A stretch of DNA of 17,921 nt from an uncultured Lachnospiraceae bacterium (GCA_910580015.1 CAJTVT010000051.1:1-17921); one strand, 5' to 3'. Positions 7,701 to 14,901 are shown, counted from the stretch's first letter. The notes: generated from the sequence alone by a model not told the origin. Numbers and translations: made by a program.

Positions 7701-10169
7701 CGTAATATAGGACAGGCTGCTTCCATCTGCATCGATGCTATCTTTATCAGAAACGGCGATAAGTTTTCCAGCGGCTCCAGGTGTGGTTATGGAAGAATTT
7801 CCTTCACAAGTGTTTGTGATCTCAACGCCCTTTTCATCATATGCTTTCGCGGATATGGTTCCAGCGCTAAAGGCCACTTGGAAAACAGAGTACAAGGATT
7901 GATCCCCAGAACCAGAACTTGTGGTACATACAGAGGAGTTGTTGCTTTCTGTCGTATATTCATAGCGGGTATGGCCTGCGGATGTAGTCGTGTTGTTAAG
8001 AGCCTTGCGAGTAGCAGTACCGATTTTTTGATTGTTGAGGTAAAGTTCAACCTTTGCAGCGTTGGAGTATACCCATACTGGCGTTTTTCCGTTGGAGGTC
8101 TTCATATTATCTGGATCCCATGCGGTAACCAAATGTAGGGTGTTTGCATTTTTATTCCATTGACTTCTGTACAGATAATAGTTGTCTTTTGGAAATCCTG
8201 TGGTTTCTACAATTCCGAAATAACTGCTGTTTGGAGCAGCAATCTGCTTATTTGGAGCTTCACTGTGTATTCCAGTGCCAGTTCCGTTCCAAGGGGTGGG
8301 CTCTCCGATATAATCAAATCCAGTCCAGACACATTCTCCTGCGATAAAGTCGTTGCTTAACGTGGGATACATAGATGCATGAGCTGTTTTTCCCCAACCG
8401 ACACAAGATTCGTCATAAGAGGTCAAATGTCCACCGATTGCGGAGGTTCCCATGGAATCATCTGTGTAAACACCACGACTGTTGATTGCAGAAGCAGTTT
8501 CACTCCAAAGCAGGACAGGATAGGTGTTATGTAATGTGGTGATATCGCTTATATTGCCATAATTATATCCAGGAACACCGCCAGCTTCGTAAATTTTCTG
8601 AGTTACAGGAGCGACATAATCGGTCAGATTTTTTCTGTTTGATCCAGATGTCACTGGATGGGTTGTGTCAAGTTCTTTTGTCCAGCGAATCAGATTATCT
8701 GCATGTTCACCCCAGGGCAAGTCGCCTTCCGAAGTTCCTTCCTGAATCTCATTACCCAGTGACCATAAAATGATGGATACATCATTTCTGTCACGTTTTA
8801 CAAGTGATTTTAAGGCAAATTCAGCCCATGTCATGGAGGGAGAACCTCCTATTATATGGTTATCATCTGTTAGGTTTGTATTAAAGTATGCAGAAAAATC
8901 ATTGGTATTGCCGTTTTTAGGCCATGCCCATCCATCGAAAAACTCTTCAATAACCAAAAGACCAAGTTCATTGCAGATCTGGATCAATGTTTTTGAAGCT
9001 GGATTATGTGTCACACGGATGGTGTTGACACCCATATTTTTCATGATTGACATCTGGCGGTAAATAGCGTCATAGTATGCAGCGGCACCAAGTGCACCTT
9101 GATCATGATGCATACATACACCGTTGATCTTTAGGTTCTGTCCATTGAGCTTAAAGCCAGTATTGTCAACAAATTCATACCATTTAAAACCAAACTCTGT
9201 ATCGTAAGTATCTATCACAGTTCCATCTTGAATGAGTTCTGTCTGTACGGTATACAGATTTGGTTCATTCATAGACCAAAGTTTTGGTGCATCCACTTTT
9301 AAGGATGTGGTCACAGACTTTGTCTCATCGGCTGCGAGAGATGCCGTTGTCTCGTTGGTCGCAACAGAGGTTGTGCTTCCTTTCTCATAGATGGTATTTC
9401 GAATGCTGATGTCTGTGGAAGCTTGACTGCTGTTTTTGACGTCAACGGCAATATTGACTGTGCCGTCGCTTCCATTTGAAGTCTGTAAGTTTGGTGTCGT
9501 GATGAAGGTTCCATTTACATCTACATGAACTGGATTTGCAACAATCAGGGTAACATCACGGTAGATTCCACTTCCAGAGTACCAGCGGCTACTTGGGATA
9601 TTGTTTACCACTTTGACTGCGATGACGTTTTCTGTAATGCCATCATAATTGAGATATTCGCTGATATCAAAAGAAAATGGTGTATAACCATAGTGATGTT
9701 CGCCAACTTTCGTGCCATTGACATATACATCTGTATCCTTGTACACACCATCAAAATTTAATACAATGGATTTGCCCTGGAAACTTTCTGGAAGAGAAAA
9801 CTTTTTGCGATACCAGCCAGTGCCTCCTAATAAAAAGCCACTTTCGGCCTCACCTCTTTCTGTAAATTCCTGTGTAATACTAAAATCGTGCGGAAGGTTT
9901 ACCTCCTGCCAGGAGGCATCGAGAAAGTTCACATTTTGTGCAGTGGAAGAATCGCCAAAATAGAATTTCCATTCCTCGTTGAAATTAATAAAGCGTTCGT
10001 TCTCACTGATTTGTGCTGCGGATATTTTTTCTTCCTCCGTCCAGACGATTTCATTTTGTGCAGCTTGTGTCTGCGCCGTTTCAGCCTGTACTGTGTCTGC
10101 GGGAACTGCCGGAATGCACAGGGAAGTGGCGAGTAGAACTGCCAATAGTTGTTTGAAACGTTGTTTCAT
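4794..10169 (-). CDS. Secreted multidomain GH2 glycosidase (probable beta-galactosidase)
   Basis: This 1791-residue extracellular enzyme is predicted to hydrolyse beta-linked sugars, most likely beta-galactosides, from host or dietary glycans. A signal peptide covers residues 1 to about 29. The GH2 sugar-binding domain (about 60-215), immunoglobulin-like domain (about 215-330) and TIM barrel (about 335-640) follow. The acid/base is Glu474 in SLGNE; the likely nucleophile is Glu557 in PVLLWSETAS. WTGFDYIGEPTPW (615-627) is typical of the large GH2 beta-galactosidase group. Next come beta-sandwich and Big_4-like domains (about 680-1090), a discoidin-like domain (about 1095-1268), a cadherin-like segment (about 1270-1355), two FIVAR-like helical units (about 1360-1487), two Listeria-Bacteroides repeats (about 1496-1638) and a Lys-rich LRR_5/BspA-like tail. 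No LPXTG is seen. The ATG follows AAGGAGT (10178-10184). Substrate is inferred; beta-glucuronidase is less likely. Confidence 0.88.
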   Translation of the reverse strand: MKQRFKQLLAVLLATSLCIPAVPADTVQAETAQTQAAQNEIVWTEEEKISAAQISENERFINFNEEWKFYFGDSSTAQNVNFLDASWQEVNLPHDFSITQEFTERGEAESGFLLGGTGWYRKKFSLPESFQGKSIVLNFDGVYKDTDVYVNGTKVGEHHYGYTPFSFDISEYLNYDGITENVIAVKVVNNIPSSRWYSGSGIYRDVTLIVANPVHVDVNGTFITTPNLQTSNGSDGTVNIAVDVKNSSQASTDISIRNTIYEKGSTTSVATNETTASLAADETKSVTTSLKVDAPKLWSMNEPNLYTVQTELIQDGTVIDTYDTEFGFKWYEFVDNTGFKLNGQNLKINGVCMHHDQGALGAAAYYDAIYRQMSIMKNMGVNTIRVTHNPASKTLIQICNELGLLVIEEFFDGWAWPKNGNTNDFSAYFNTNLTDDNHIIGGSPSMTWAEFALKSLVKRDRNDVSIILWSLGNEIQEGTSEGDLPWGEHADNLIRWTKELDTTHPVTSGSNRKNLTDYVAPVTQKIYEAGGVPGYNYGNISDITTLHNTYPVLLWSETASAINSRGVYTDDSMGTSAIGGHLTSYDESCVGWGKTAHASMYPTLSNDFIAGECVWTGFDYIGEPTPWNGTGTGIHSEAPNKQIAAPNSSYFGIVETTGFPKDNYYLYRSQWNKNANTLHLVTAWDPDNMKTSNGKTPVWVYSNAAKVELYLNNQKIGTATRKALNNTTTSAGHTRYEYTTESNNSSVCTTSSGSGDQSLYSVFQVAFSAGTISAKAYDEKGVEITNTCEGNSSITTPGAAGKLIAVSDKDSIDADGSSLSYITVDVTDANGNLKTKADNTIQFSLTGNGEIVGVDNGDQATVDKYQQKSVLIDSKTAQIKAYAGKALVIVRSTKNSGSFTLTASSAQLTESSVTVQTNAVGNTTETSVASYTMARHGYLPVGSSEAAVRLPETVTALLTDHTEKTFSVKWNDYDKSILNTKGNYRIDGSITNGSQTINVSVLLHVYAPIIGVQNHSLCTAPKVLPTLPSVSMAYDVDGDAFEEFPITWNTDGLNNSSFAEMNAIIPIEGTVTIFGKEYKTNASVRVATPNVTYTNVGVNRDHLVDNAFENGTKTTDGVPSYDDTLTAVTDGSRPDSGWSPSRWSDYGHRSNSNPQTNIQIAMDWATVTTTDKIDIYYFTGGGAVLPNAIKFEYTSTSNYNETNRFLDAQWTEIPHTGPVDIQAEGLGNATVGKSYQLAELINPQAIRITFGHAGSSFMGINEIEVMHPTYTYDLNTNASLSGVSLGENQTITFNDTENVYSIPDDWNFSDIGALTYENPNNAAVTVLKRNDFLVKIISVSEDGKNAKEYTIKSNKDDPTPETKKLLMDKITEYKALDAKLYDENMYQTFMALVQGAENTIDTLTESKLLEKLAELNQAYGELVQKSLEQAVERYEQLNPEEYTPESYKPLKELLDAVKGNIDSMDVQTQQEHLTQLADAFKNLVKKDESGDDEKGPWTITFVANNTGVSNMPSKITGIEDGKTVKQPSAKPKKANYDFVCWSESKNGSKYDWSKPVTKNLTLYAQWKPTTHYIKFDANGGKGAPSRIAVSYGSKAKQPKDKPTRKGYTFIGWTTKRNGSVYNWSSPVKKDMTLYAKWKSKNPPLKNGTKMTDSKSKITYKVISASKKTVMVLQGKNKKATKVTIPKTVQVNGVSCKVVEIGKNAFKGYTKLTTVSIGKNVKLINKNAFYDCKKLKKITYQNTTAPSIKTGAFKKTSSKITVNVPKSMKSKERKKFLNALKKAGASKKSQIK
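10154..10168. promoter_or_regulatory. Palindrome over the GH2 start codon
   Basis: TGAAAC-GTT-GTTTCA is a perfect 6-bp inverted repeat covering codons 1-5 of the GH2 gene, including the AT of its ATG. It could be a repressor operator resembling, but not matching, a CcpA cre site. It could also be a small mRNA hairpin that hides the start codon. Evidence is the symmetry alone. Confidence 0.22.
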
Positions 10170-10421
10170 GCTAAATCACTCCTTCTCATTAATATTATCA
10201 AATCAGATAGATAGAGTTTAACATAATTTCGTCAAGATAGCTATAGAAATATGAAATAGAATTAATATTATTGTAAAAAATTTATATAAATAGCAAGGGA
10301 CGAATGATAGATTTATAGTATCTGTGGATGATTTAGAGTAGATAGCAGGCATAATCTAAAATTTATGATATAAGGGGGAATGTTTTGATGAAATGTTTTT
10401 TTGGGATTTTATGACAGAAAA
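10170..10421. other. AT-rich upstream region of the GH2 gene
   Basis: This is the first 252 bases of the 387-base gap between the GH2 start and the HD-GYP-like gene. It is very AT-rich and should carry the leftward GH2 promoter. TTGACG on the minus strand (plus-strand 10230-10235) is a possible -35, but I see no convincing -10 at the right distance. No small gene or RNA is recognised. Confidence 0.4.
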
Positions 10422-10518
10422 AGGGATGTTGCAAAACAGGGATTTTTTACTTGTAGTTCGAATTTTTTCTTCTATTGAAACTACATATTTAGAAATTTCC
10501 TGTTTTTTGCAACACCCT
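10422..10518. repeat. 97-bp foldback, possible IS-derived element or terminator
   Basis: The ends AGGGATGTTGCAAAACAGG (left) and CCTGTTTTTTGCAACACCCT (right) are imperfect inverted repeats. An inner pair, TGTAGTT (10452-10458) and AACTACA (10479-10485), continues the fold. Read leftward, the hairpin is followed by CCCTTTTTCT, so it could terminate the HD-GYP-like transcript 38 bases past its stop. GTTGCAAAA-type ends occur in several insertion sequence families, so it may be a MITE remnant. That link is from memory of such ends, not shown here. Confidence 0.5.
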
Positions 10519-10556
10519 CTCATTTCGTGTTCAAATATACATTTTTGATAGAGAGA

Positions 10557-11735
10557 TTACATTCTTCCAGCCGCCACCAGTTTCTTTCGCTTTTCAGAAT
10601 ATCGCACAGCAGTTTCTCTCGTCCTGGTGTCACTTGCATACTGCTTGATGGTTTGCCGGTCTACCTTGAGTCGGGCATCCATGGTTTTCATTACATCAGA
10701 GATATGCATAGTTTTCTGGTATTTTGCCTCAGAAAAGTCAACCCGCTGATTGGTGGAGAATAGAATCACTACAGGCTGGGCATAATTTTTCTCATTTTCC
10801 TCAATGACGATTCCCTTCTGGCCATTTGAGAATTCAATACAGCGCCCATCAGGAAGAATGTGGATGGATTGAGTCAATGCTGTTACGAAAGGTGCTGGAT
10901 AATGATCCGTGTGCTTTCTCAGGAAACGTACAGCTGCAAGTTCAGAAATGGGTTCATGGTCTAGGTGCATGGAAGTCATTTCATCAAAAATGCTGGCAGT
11001 GTGAAGAACGTGAGTTCCGTTTTTCCATCGGATATTTTTGGGCATAGGAGAAGAGACACTGTGGGTAAGCCTGGTCATCTGTCCTACAATCTGCAAAGTC
11101 AGTTCTGGGAATTTATAATCGTTGTAGTCTGGGTGGAGCATTTGATAGCCTTTTTCCATATAACCTCGGATTAGACGGCGTTCGTCTGGAGACAGCAGAT
11201 CGTCGCCCTTTTCCAGAATTTCATTCGGCACCAGCAGCATGCCTGCATCGTGAAGTAGGGCTGCACATACAATTGCAAGCTGTTCCGGATAGGGATAATG
11301 GAGTCTATTTACCATAACAGAGGCAAGGATAGCCGTATTTAGGCTGTGCTTGTATACATAATCTCCACTGCTTCGAAGCGTGACAGCAAAATTAATGCGA
11401 TGGTCCACGTTTCCAAATTTCCGCAGGATTTCTTGGGCCATGGGTAAAAGATTCCTTGGAGTCATATTATTTAACAGGAGGGTCAAATCGTCCTTCAGCC
11501 GGAAAGTGGAAACAGTCAAAAAGCGTTCCAATTCTGCATCTTCCTGTGAAAAAGGCGGTACGGGCTCCGCAGGTTCTAAGATATAAAGCCCCCATAAATC
11601 AAAGTTTTTGATACTTGCAATTCCCTGGGGAGTAAGGCGGGTATCCCGTTCATAGAGCATAACGCCATTTCTATTGTAGATTGGACGGGCAAGACGCATG
11701 CCTGGCCGTACATGATTGATTTTTACATATTGCAC
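10557..11735 (-). CDS. Degenerate HD-GYP domain protein
   Basis: This 392-residue cytoplasmic protein has the layout of Clostridia HD-GYP proteins, the family that degrades cyclic di-GMP. An N-terminal VRPGMRLARPIYNRNGVML segment (about 9-27) precedes an HD domain from about 105 to 255, and a C-terminal beta segment (about 280-335) contains the usual DGRCIEFSNGQKGIVI. The HD pair is kept (LLHDAGM, His162-Asp163) with His130 upstream. The Lys of HDxGK is replaced, the HHE triad region reads GQM, and DGxGYP reads THSVSSP. Most metal ligands therefore look absent, suggesting a nucleotide-binding or protein-contact role rather than catalysis. The start is GTG (plus-strand CAC 11733-11735) behind GGAGGTG (11741-11747). 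It is monocistronic and divergent from the wall hydrolase gene. The family call is good; loss of activity is inferred. Confidence 0.8.
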   Translation of the reverse strand: MQYVKINHVRPGMRLARPIYNRNGVMLYERDTRLTPQGIASIKNFDLWGLYILEPAEPVPPFSQEDAELERFLTVSTFRLKDDLTLLLNNMTPRNLLPMAQEILRKFGNVDHRINFAVTLRSSGDYVYKHSLNTAILASVMVNRLHYPYPEQLAIVCAALLHDAGMLLVPNEILEKGDDLLSPDERRLIRGYMEKGYQMLHPDYNDYKFPELTLQIVGQMTRLTHSVSSPMPKNIRWKNGTHVLHTASIFDEMTSMHLDHEPISELAAVRFLRKHTDHYPAPFVTALTQSIHILPDGRCIEFSNGQKGIVIEENEKNYAQPVVILFSTNQRVDFSEAKYQKTMHISDVMKTMDARLKVDRQTIKQYASDTRTRETAVRYSEKRKKLVAAGRM

Positions 11736-12126
11736 GAAAACACCTCCATTTGTTGTCTATGTATTCTCGGAATCTTCTGTTACTGCTTTTCCAGCTATTT
11801 TTTGATAATTGCGCACAAATATGATTCACGTACATGCTGCATCAGTCTTATAAATTTATGCGTATCTGACAAAAAATGTATCACAAAATCAGGTACAAAG
11901 AGATGCCGAGAGTATATGTCTGTCTGCAAATTTTAATTACAAACATTTGTTCTCTTGCGTATGAGCAAGGGATCCGGTATATTATGATTATCGGATAAAA
12001 ATGTTTTTATTTTATACTATTGGTAAATTCATCCGAATTTCCAAGTGGTATAAAAATAATCACTGCACTGTGGTACGAATGATAAGGGAGATTAAGGAAG
12101 GATGAGTTTTAGGAGGCGTAAGAAAA
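11736..12126. other. Divergent intergenic region of 391 bases
   Basis: This gap separates the leftward HD-GYP-like gene from the rightward wall hydrolase gene and must hold both promoters. Apart from the rightward promoter candidate at 11955-11983 and the two ribosome binding sites, it is AT-rich sequence with no recognisable gene. I looked for a cyclic di-AMP (ydaO) or other riboswitch before the wall hydrolase and did not recognise one. Confidence 0.5.
11955..11983 (+). promoter_or_regulatory. Candidate promoter of the wall hydrolase gene
   Basis: TTGCGT (11955-11960) and TATATT (11978-11983) are separated by 17 bp. The -10 is one base off consensus; the -35 keeps only TTG. It would give a leader of about 135 nt. 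Moderate match only. Confidence 0.35.
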
Positions 12127-13398
12127 ATGAAGAAAGTACCCTTGAAAAAGCTGGCACTGTTTTTGATTTTATGCGGGTTGTTTCCTCTTGGGGCGGATGC
12201 TACCCAGCAGAAGATCGATCAGGTACAGGAAGGAATTGAAGATCTGGAAAAACAGGAGAAGGAAGCACAACAGAAAGCCGATAATTTGTCTCAGGAAGCT
12301 GTGGGTCTGGAAGGGGATCTTGCAGAATTTAACAACCGTCTTGCAGAGGTTGTTACAGAACTCAATGAGACGGAGCAGCAGTTAGCTATCACCCGGCAGA
12401 ATTTAAAGGACACAAGAAAGGCATTAAAAGAAGCGGGACAAAAGGAAACTGAGCAGTATGAGGACATGAAAAAACGAATCCGTTTCATCTATGAGATGGA
12501 ACAGGAGGGAATGTTGGAAGCGCTGCTTGGTGCGGAGGATTTTGCTGATTTTTTAAATAAAGCAGAATATTTTATCAATATTCATCAGTATGACAGGGAT
12601 ATGCTGGATGCGTATCGACAGACGAAACATGAGATTGCAGAAAAGAAAAAAGAGTTGGATCTTCATCAGGAGTCTCTGGCAATGCTGCTGGAACAGCAAG
12701 AGAGCAAGAAACAGGAATTGGATGCGTTGGTAGCAGACACTTCCCAACAGTTAAACGCTGCCAAAAAGCAGCTTATAACGGCTCAGGCGGATGTGGCAAA
12801 ATATGAATCCGAAATAAAAAGACAGAAAGCTTATGAGGCACAGTTGGAGGCCCAAAAAGCAGAGGAGGACGCAAAGCGTCTGGAAGAAATTCGCAGACAG
12901 GAAGAAGAGAATAGAGCCCAACAGGAAAAACCAGCAAGCCAACCTAATAAAGGGAATCAAGAAAGTGCTGGAAACAAAGGAAATGTTGGAAATAAAGAAA
13001 ATACAGGGAATAAAGAAAACACAGGCAATCACAGTTCGCCAAACCAGACTCCCGTTAAGGCAGAAGCATCCAATGTATCTCTTTTGGCTGCATTGATCCA
13101 GTGTGAGGCAGGTGGGGAAAGCTACGAAGGGAAACTTGCTGTGGGAAGCGTTGTATTGAATCGTGTGGGAAGTTCTTATTTTCCAAATACCATTGCAGGA
13201 GTTATTTACCAGGCGGGACAGTTTACCCCGGTGGCGAGCGGCCGGTTTGCGTCGGTGTTGGCCTCAGGAGCGGACTCAAATTGTGTCCAGGCAGCGCAGG
13301 AAGTGCTGGGAGGAAACATTACCAATAATTTCCTTTATTTTCGCCGTAATAATGGTGATATTCCTGGTACAGTCATCGGAAACCATGTTTTTTATTAA
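12127..13398 (+). CDS. Secreted coiled-coil protein with SleB-type cell wall hydrolase domain
   Basis: This 423-residue exported protein is predicted to cleave peptidoglycan. Residues 1-26 are a signal peptide (KKLALFLILCGLFPLGADA). Residues about 27-265 are a long Gln/Glu/Lys-rich coiled coil like the N-terminus of PcsB/CwlO proteins, which keeps the enzyme inactive or docks it to FtsEX in known members. Residues about 270-310 are a low-complexity Asn-Lys-Gly linker with GNKENT repeats. Residues about 317-423 are a Hydrolase_2/SleB-like domain with the probable catalytic Glu327 in QCEAGGE, then AVGSVVLNRV and a FLYFRRN...IGNHVFY end. The ATG at 12127 follows AGGAGG (12111-12116). SleB is best known from spore germination, but this domain with a PcsB-type coiled coil suggests vegetative wall growth or separation. 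It stands alone between two promoters. Confidence 0.85.
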   Translation: MKKVPLKKLALFLILCGLFPLGADATQQKIDQVQEGIEDLEKQEKEAQQKADNLSQEAVGLEGDLAEFNNRLAEVVTELNETEQQLAITRQNLKDTRKALKEAGQKETEQYEDMKKRIRFIYEMEQEGMLEALLGAEDFADFLNKAEYFINIHQYDRDMLDAYRQTKHEIAEKKKELDLHQESLAMLLEQQESKKQELDALVADTSQQLNAAKKQLITAQADVAKYESEIKRQKAYEAQLEAQKAEEDAKRLEEIRRQEEENRAQQEKPASQPNKGNQESAGNKGNVGNKENTGNKENTGNHSSPNQTPVKAEASNVSLLAALIQCEAGGESYEGKLAVGSVVLNRVGSSYFPNTIAGVIYQAGQFTPVASGRFASVLASGADSNCVQAAQEVLGGNITNNFLYFRRNNGDIPGTVIGNHVFY

Positions 13399-13417
13399 AT
13401 ACATTGCAAAAAATACG

Positions 13418-13437
13418 AAAATATGATAGGATATTTT
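13418..13437 (+). terminator. Weak terminator-like hairpin after the wall hydrolase
   Basis: AAAATAT-GATAGG-ATATTTT lies 20 bases after the stop and ends in a short T run. The stem is entirely A/T, so termination would be weak. Confidence 0.3.
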
Positions 13438-13527
13438 TAGTAAGGACTGGAAACATGGGAAAGCAAGAAGGTGATATGTGTCTTGCAGACGTAATGACGA
13501 AAATTGTCAGATCTGTGTCCCTTTTTT

Positions 13528-13556
13528 TTGATAAAAGATTGTTAAAAAAATAACAT
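13528..13556 (+). promoter_or_regulatory. Butyrate operon promoter with overlapping Rex operator
   Basis: TTGATA (13528-13533) and TAACAT (13551-13556) are separated by 17 bp and form a plausible sigma-A promoter with a leader of about 100 nt. TTGTTAAAAAAATAACAT (13539-13556) is a near-palindrome matching 12 of 14 defined positions of the Clostridia Rex consensus TTGTTAANNNNTTAACAA. It covers the spacer and the whole -10. Rex is a redox repressor released by NADH, known to control butyrate genes in Clostridium. Repression when NADH is low is therefore inferred. Confidence 0.72.
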
Positions 13557-13585
13557 ACATATCAAAATAATATGCGTATCACAGG

Positions 13586-13597
13586 ATTGTTCACAAT
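13586..13597. promoter_or_regulatory. Second palindrome in the thl leader
   Basis: ATTGT-TC-ACAAT is a perfect 5-bp inverted repeat about 25 bases past the expected transcription start. It shares the TTGT half with the Rex site but is shorter. It may be an auxiliary operator. A small hairpin GGTTC-GCT-GAACC (13617-13629) follows before the ribosome binding site. Confidence 0.3.
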
Positions 13598-13662
13598 GTT
13601 TTCAGACATGCTCTCGGGTTCGCTGAACCAATGATAATAATAAGGTAAAGGAGAAGAAGGAA

Positions 13663-14844
13663 ATGGCAAAGAAAGTTGTTTTAGCAGGCGCATGCCGTAC
13701 TGCAATTGGAACTATGGGCGGAGGATTAAGCACAACTCCGGCTCCGGTACTGGGTTCTATCGTAATTAAGGAAGCATTAAACAGAGCTGGTGTTCCGGCA
13801 GATCAAGTAGACCATGTATATATGGGCTGTGTAATCCAGGCAGGACTTGGCCAGAACGTTGCGCGTCAGGCTTCCATTAAAGCAGGCTTGCCTATTGAAA
13901 CTCCGGCAGTTACTGTAAACGTTGTATGCGGTTCTGGTCTGAATTGTGTCAACATGGCAGCACAGATGATCCAGGCAGGCGATGCGGATATCGTTGTTGC
14001 AGGCGGTATGGAGAATATGTCTATGGCTCCTTATGCAGCAATGCAGGGACGTTATGGATATAGAATGAACAACGCTACATTGGTAGATACCATGGTAAAC
14101 GACGCTCTGTGGGATGCATTTAACCAGTATCATATGGGAATCACTGCTGAGAATGTGGCAGAAAAGTGGGGACTCACCAGAGAACAGTTGGATGAGTTTG
14201 CAGCAAGCTCCCAGCAGAAGTGTGAAAAAGCTGTGGCAGAGGGCAAGTTTAAAGATGAAATTGTTCCGGTAGAAGTAAAACAGAAGAAGAAAACCGTGAT
14301 TGTAGATACAGATGAAGGTCCCCGTCCGGGAACAACCGCAGAGGGCATTGCAAAATTGCGTCCTGCATTTAAGCCAGATGGTATTGTTACCGCAGCGAAT
14401 GCTTCTGGAATTAACGATGGTGCAGCAGCAATCGTTGTGATGAGCGAAGAGAAAGCGCAGGAGTTGGGTGTTAAACCGATGGCAACATTTGTAGCAGGCG
14501 CTCTTGGCGGAGTAGATCCTTCCATTATGGGGGTTGGACCAGTTGCTTCCACTAGAAAAGTATTTGAAAAGACTGGCCTTTCCATCAATGACATGGATCT
14601 GGTAGAAGCAAATGAAGCATTTGCAGCACAGTCTCTGGCAGTAGCACATGACCTTGAGTTCGATATGAGCAAGGTAAATGTAAATGGTGGCGCAATTGCA
14701 CTTGGACATCCTGTTGGAGCCAGCGGATGTCGTATCCTGGTAACACTGCTTCATGAGATGCAGAGAAGTGATGCAAAGAAGGGACTTGCAACCTTGTGTA
14801 TCGGCGGCGGAATGGGATGCTCTACAATCGTAGAGAGAGACTAA
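13663..14844 (+). CDS. thl: Acetyl-CoA acetyltransferase (thiolase)
   Basis: This 393-residue thiolase condenses two acetyl-CoA to acetoacetyl-CoA, the first step of butyrate formation from acetyl-CoA. The nucleophilic cysteine is Cys89 in VVCGSGLNCV. The C-terminal catalytic pair is His349 in GHPVGASGCR and Cys379 in CIGGGMGC, in the same places as in biosynthetic thiolases. The length is normal. The ATG at 13663 follows an AAAGGAGAAG site. It is the first gene of an operon with hbd, bcd and etfB, which marks it as the biosynthetic enzyme rather than a fatty acid degradation enzyme. The promoter upstream carries a Rex-like operator. Confidence 0.97.
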   Translation: MAKKVVLAGACRTAIGTMGGGLSTTPAPVLGSIVIKEALNRAGVPADQVDHVYMGCVIQAGLGQNVARQASIKAGLPIETPAVTVNVVCGSGLNCVNMAAQMIQAGDADIVVAGGMENMSMAPYAAMQGRYGYRMNNATLVDTMVNDALWDAFNQYHMGITAENVAEKWGLTREQLDEFAASSQQKCEKAVAEGKFKDEIVPVEVKQKKKTVIVDTDEGPRPGTTAEGIAKLRPAFKPDGIVTAANASGINDGAAAIVVMSEEKAQELGVKPMATFVAGALGGVDPSIMGVGPVASTRKVFEKTGLSINDMDLVEANEAFAAQSLAVAHDLEFDMSKVNVNGGAIALGHPVGASGCRILVTLLHEMQRSDAKKGLATLCIGGGMGCSTIVERD

Positions 14845-14854
14845 TTTGTAATTT

Positions 14855-14880
14855 TCAAGTGCGTCGTTCGGCGCACTTGA
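14855..14880 (+). other. Intercistronic hairpin between thl and hbd
   Basis: TCAAGTGCG (14855-14863) pairs perfectly with CGCACTTGA (14872-14880) around an 8-nt loop. There is no following T run, so it is unlikely to be a full terminator. It sits 10 bases after the thl stop and may protect or delimit the thl message. Confidence 0.6.
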
Positions 14881-14901
14881 TATAAAATAAGGAGGATAAA
14901 G

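Noticed and set aside
10154..10168. CcpA cre site at the GH2 start
   Set aside because: The palindrome has an odd centre and misses the central CG position of the cre consensus, so it is kept only as an unassigned palindrome.
11984..12126. Possible riboswitch (such as ydaO) before the wall hydrolase gene
   Set aside because: The leader lacks the conserved cores I know for that class and shows no strong multi-stem fold.
14130..14672. 180-codon second antisense frame within thl
   Set aside because: Also a shadow of biased codons; no motif, no ribosome binding site.
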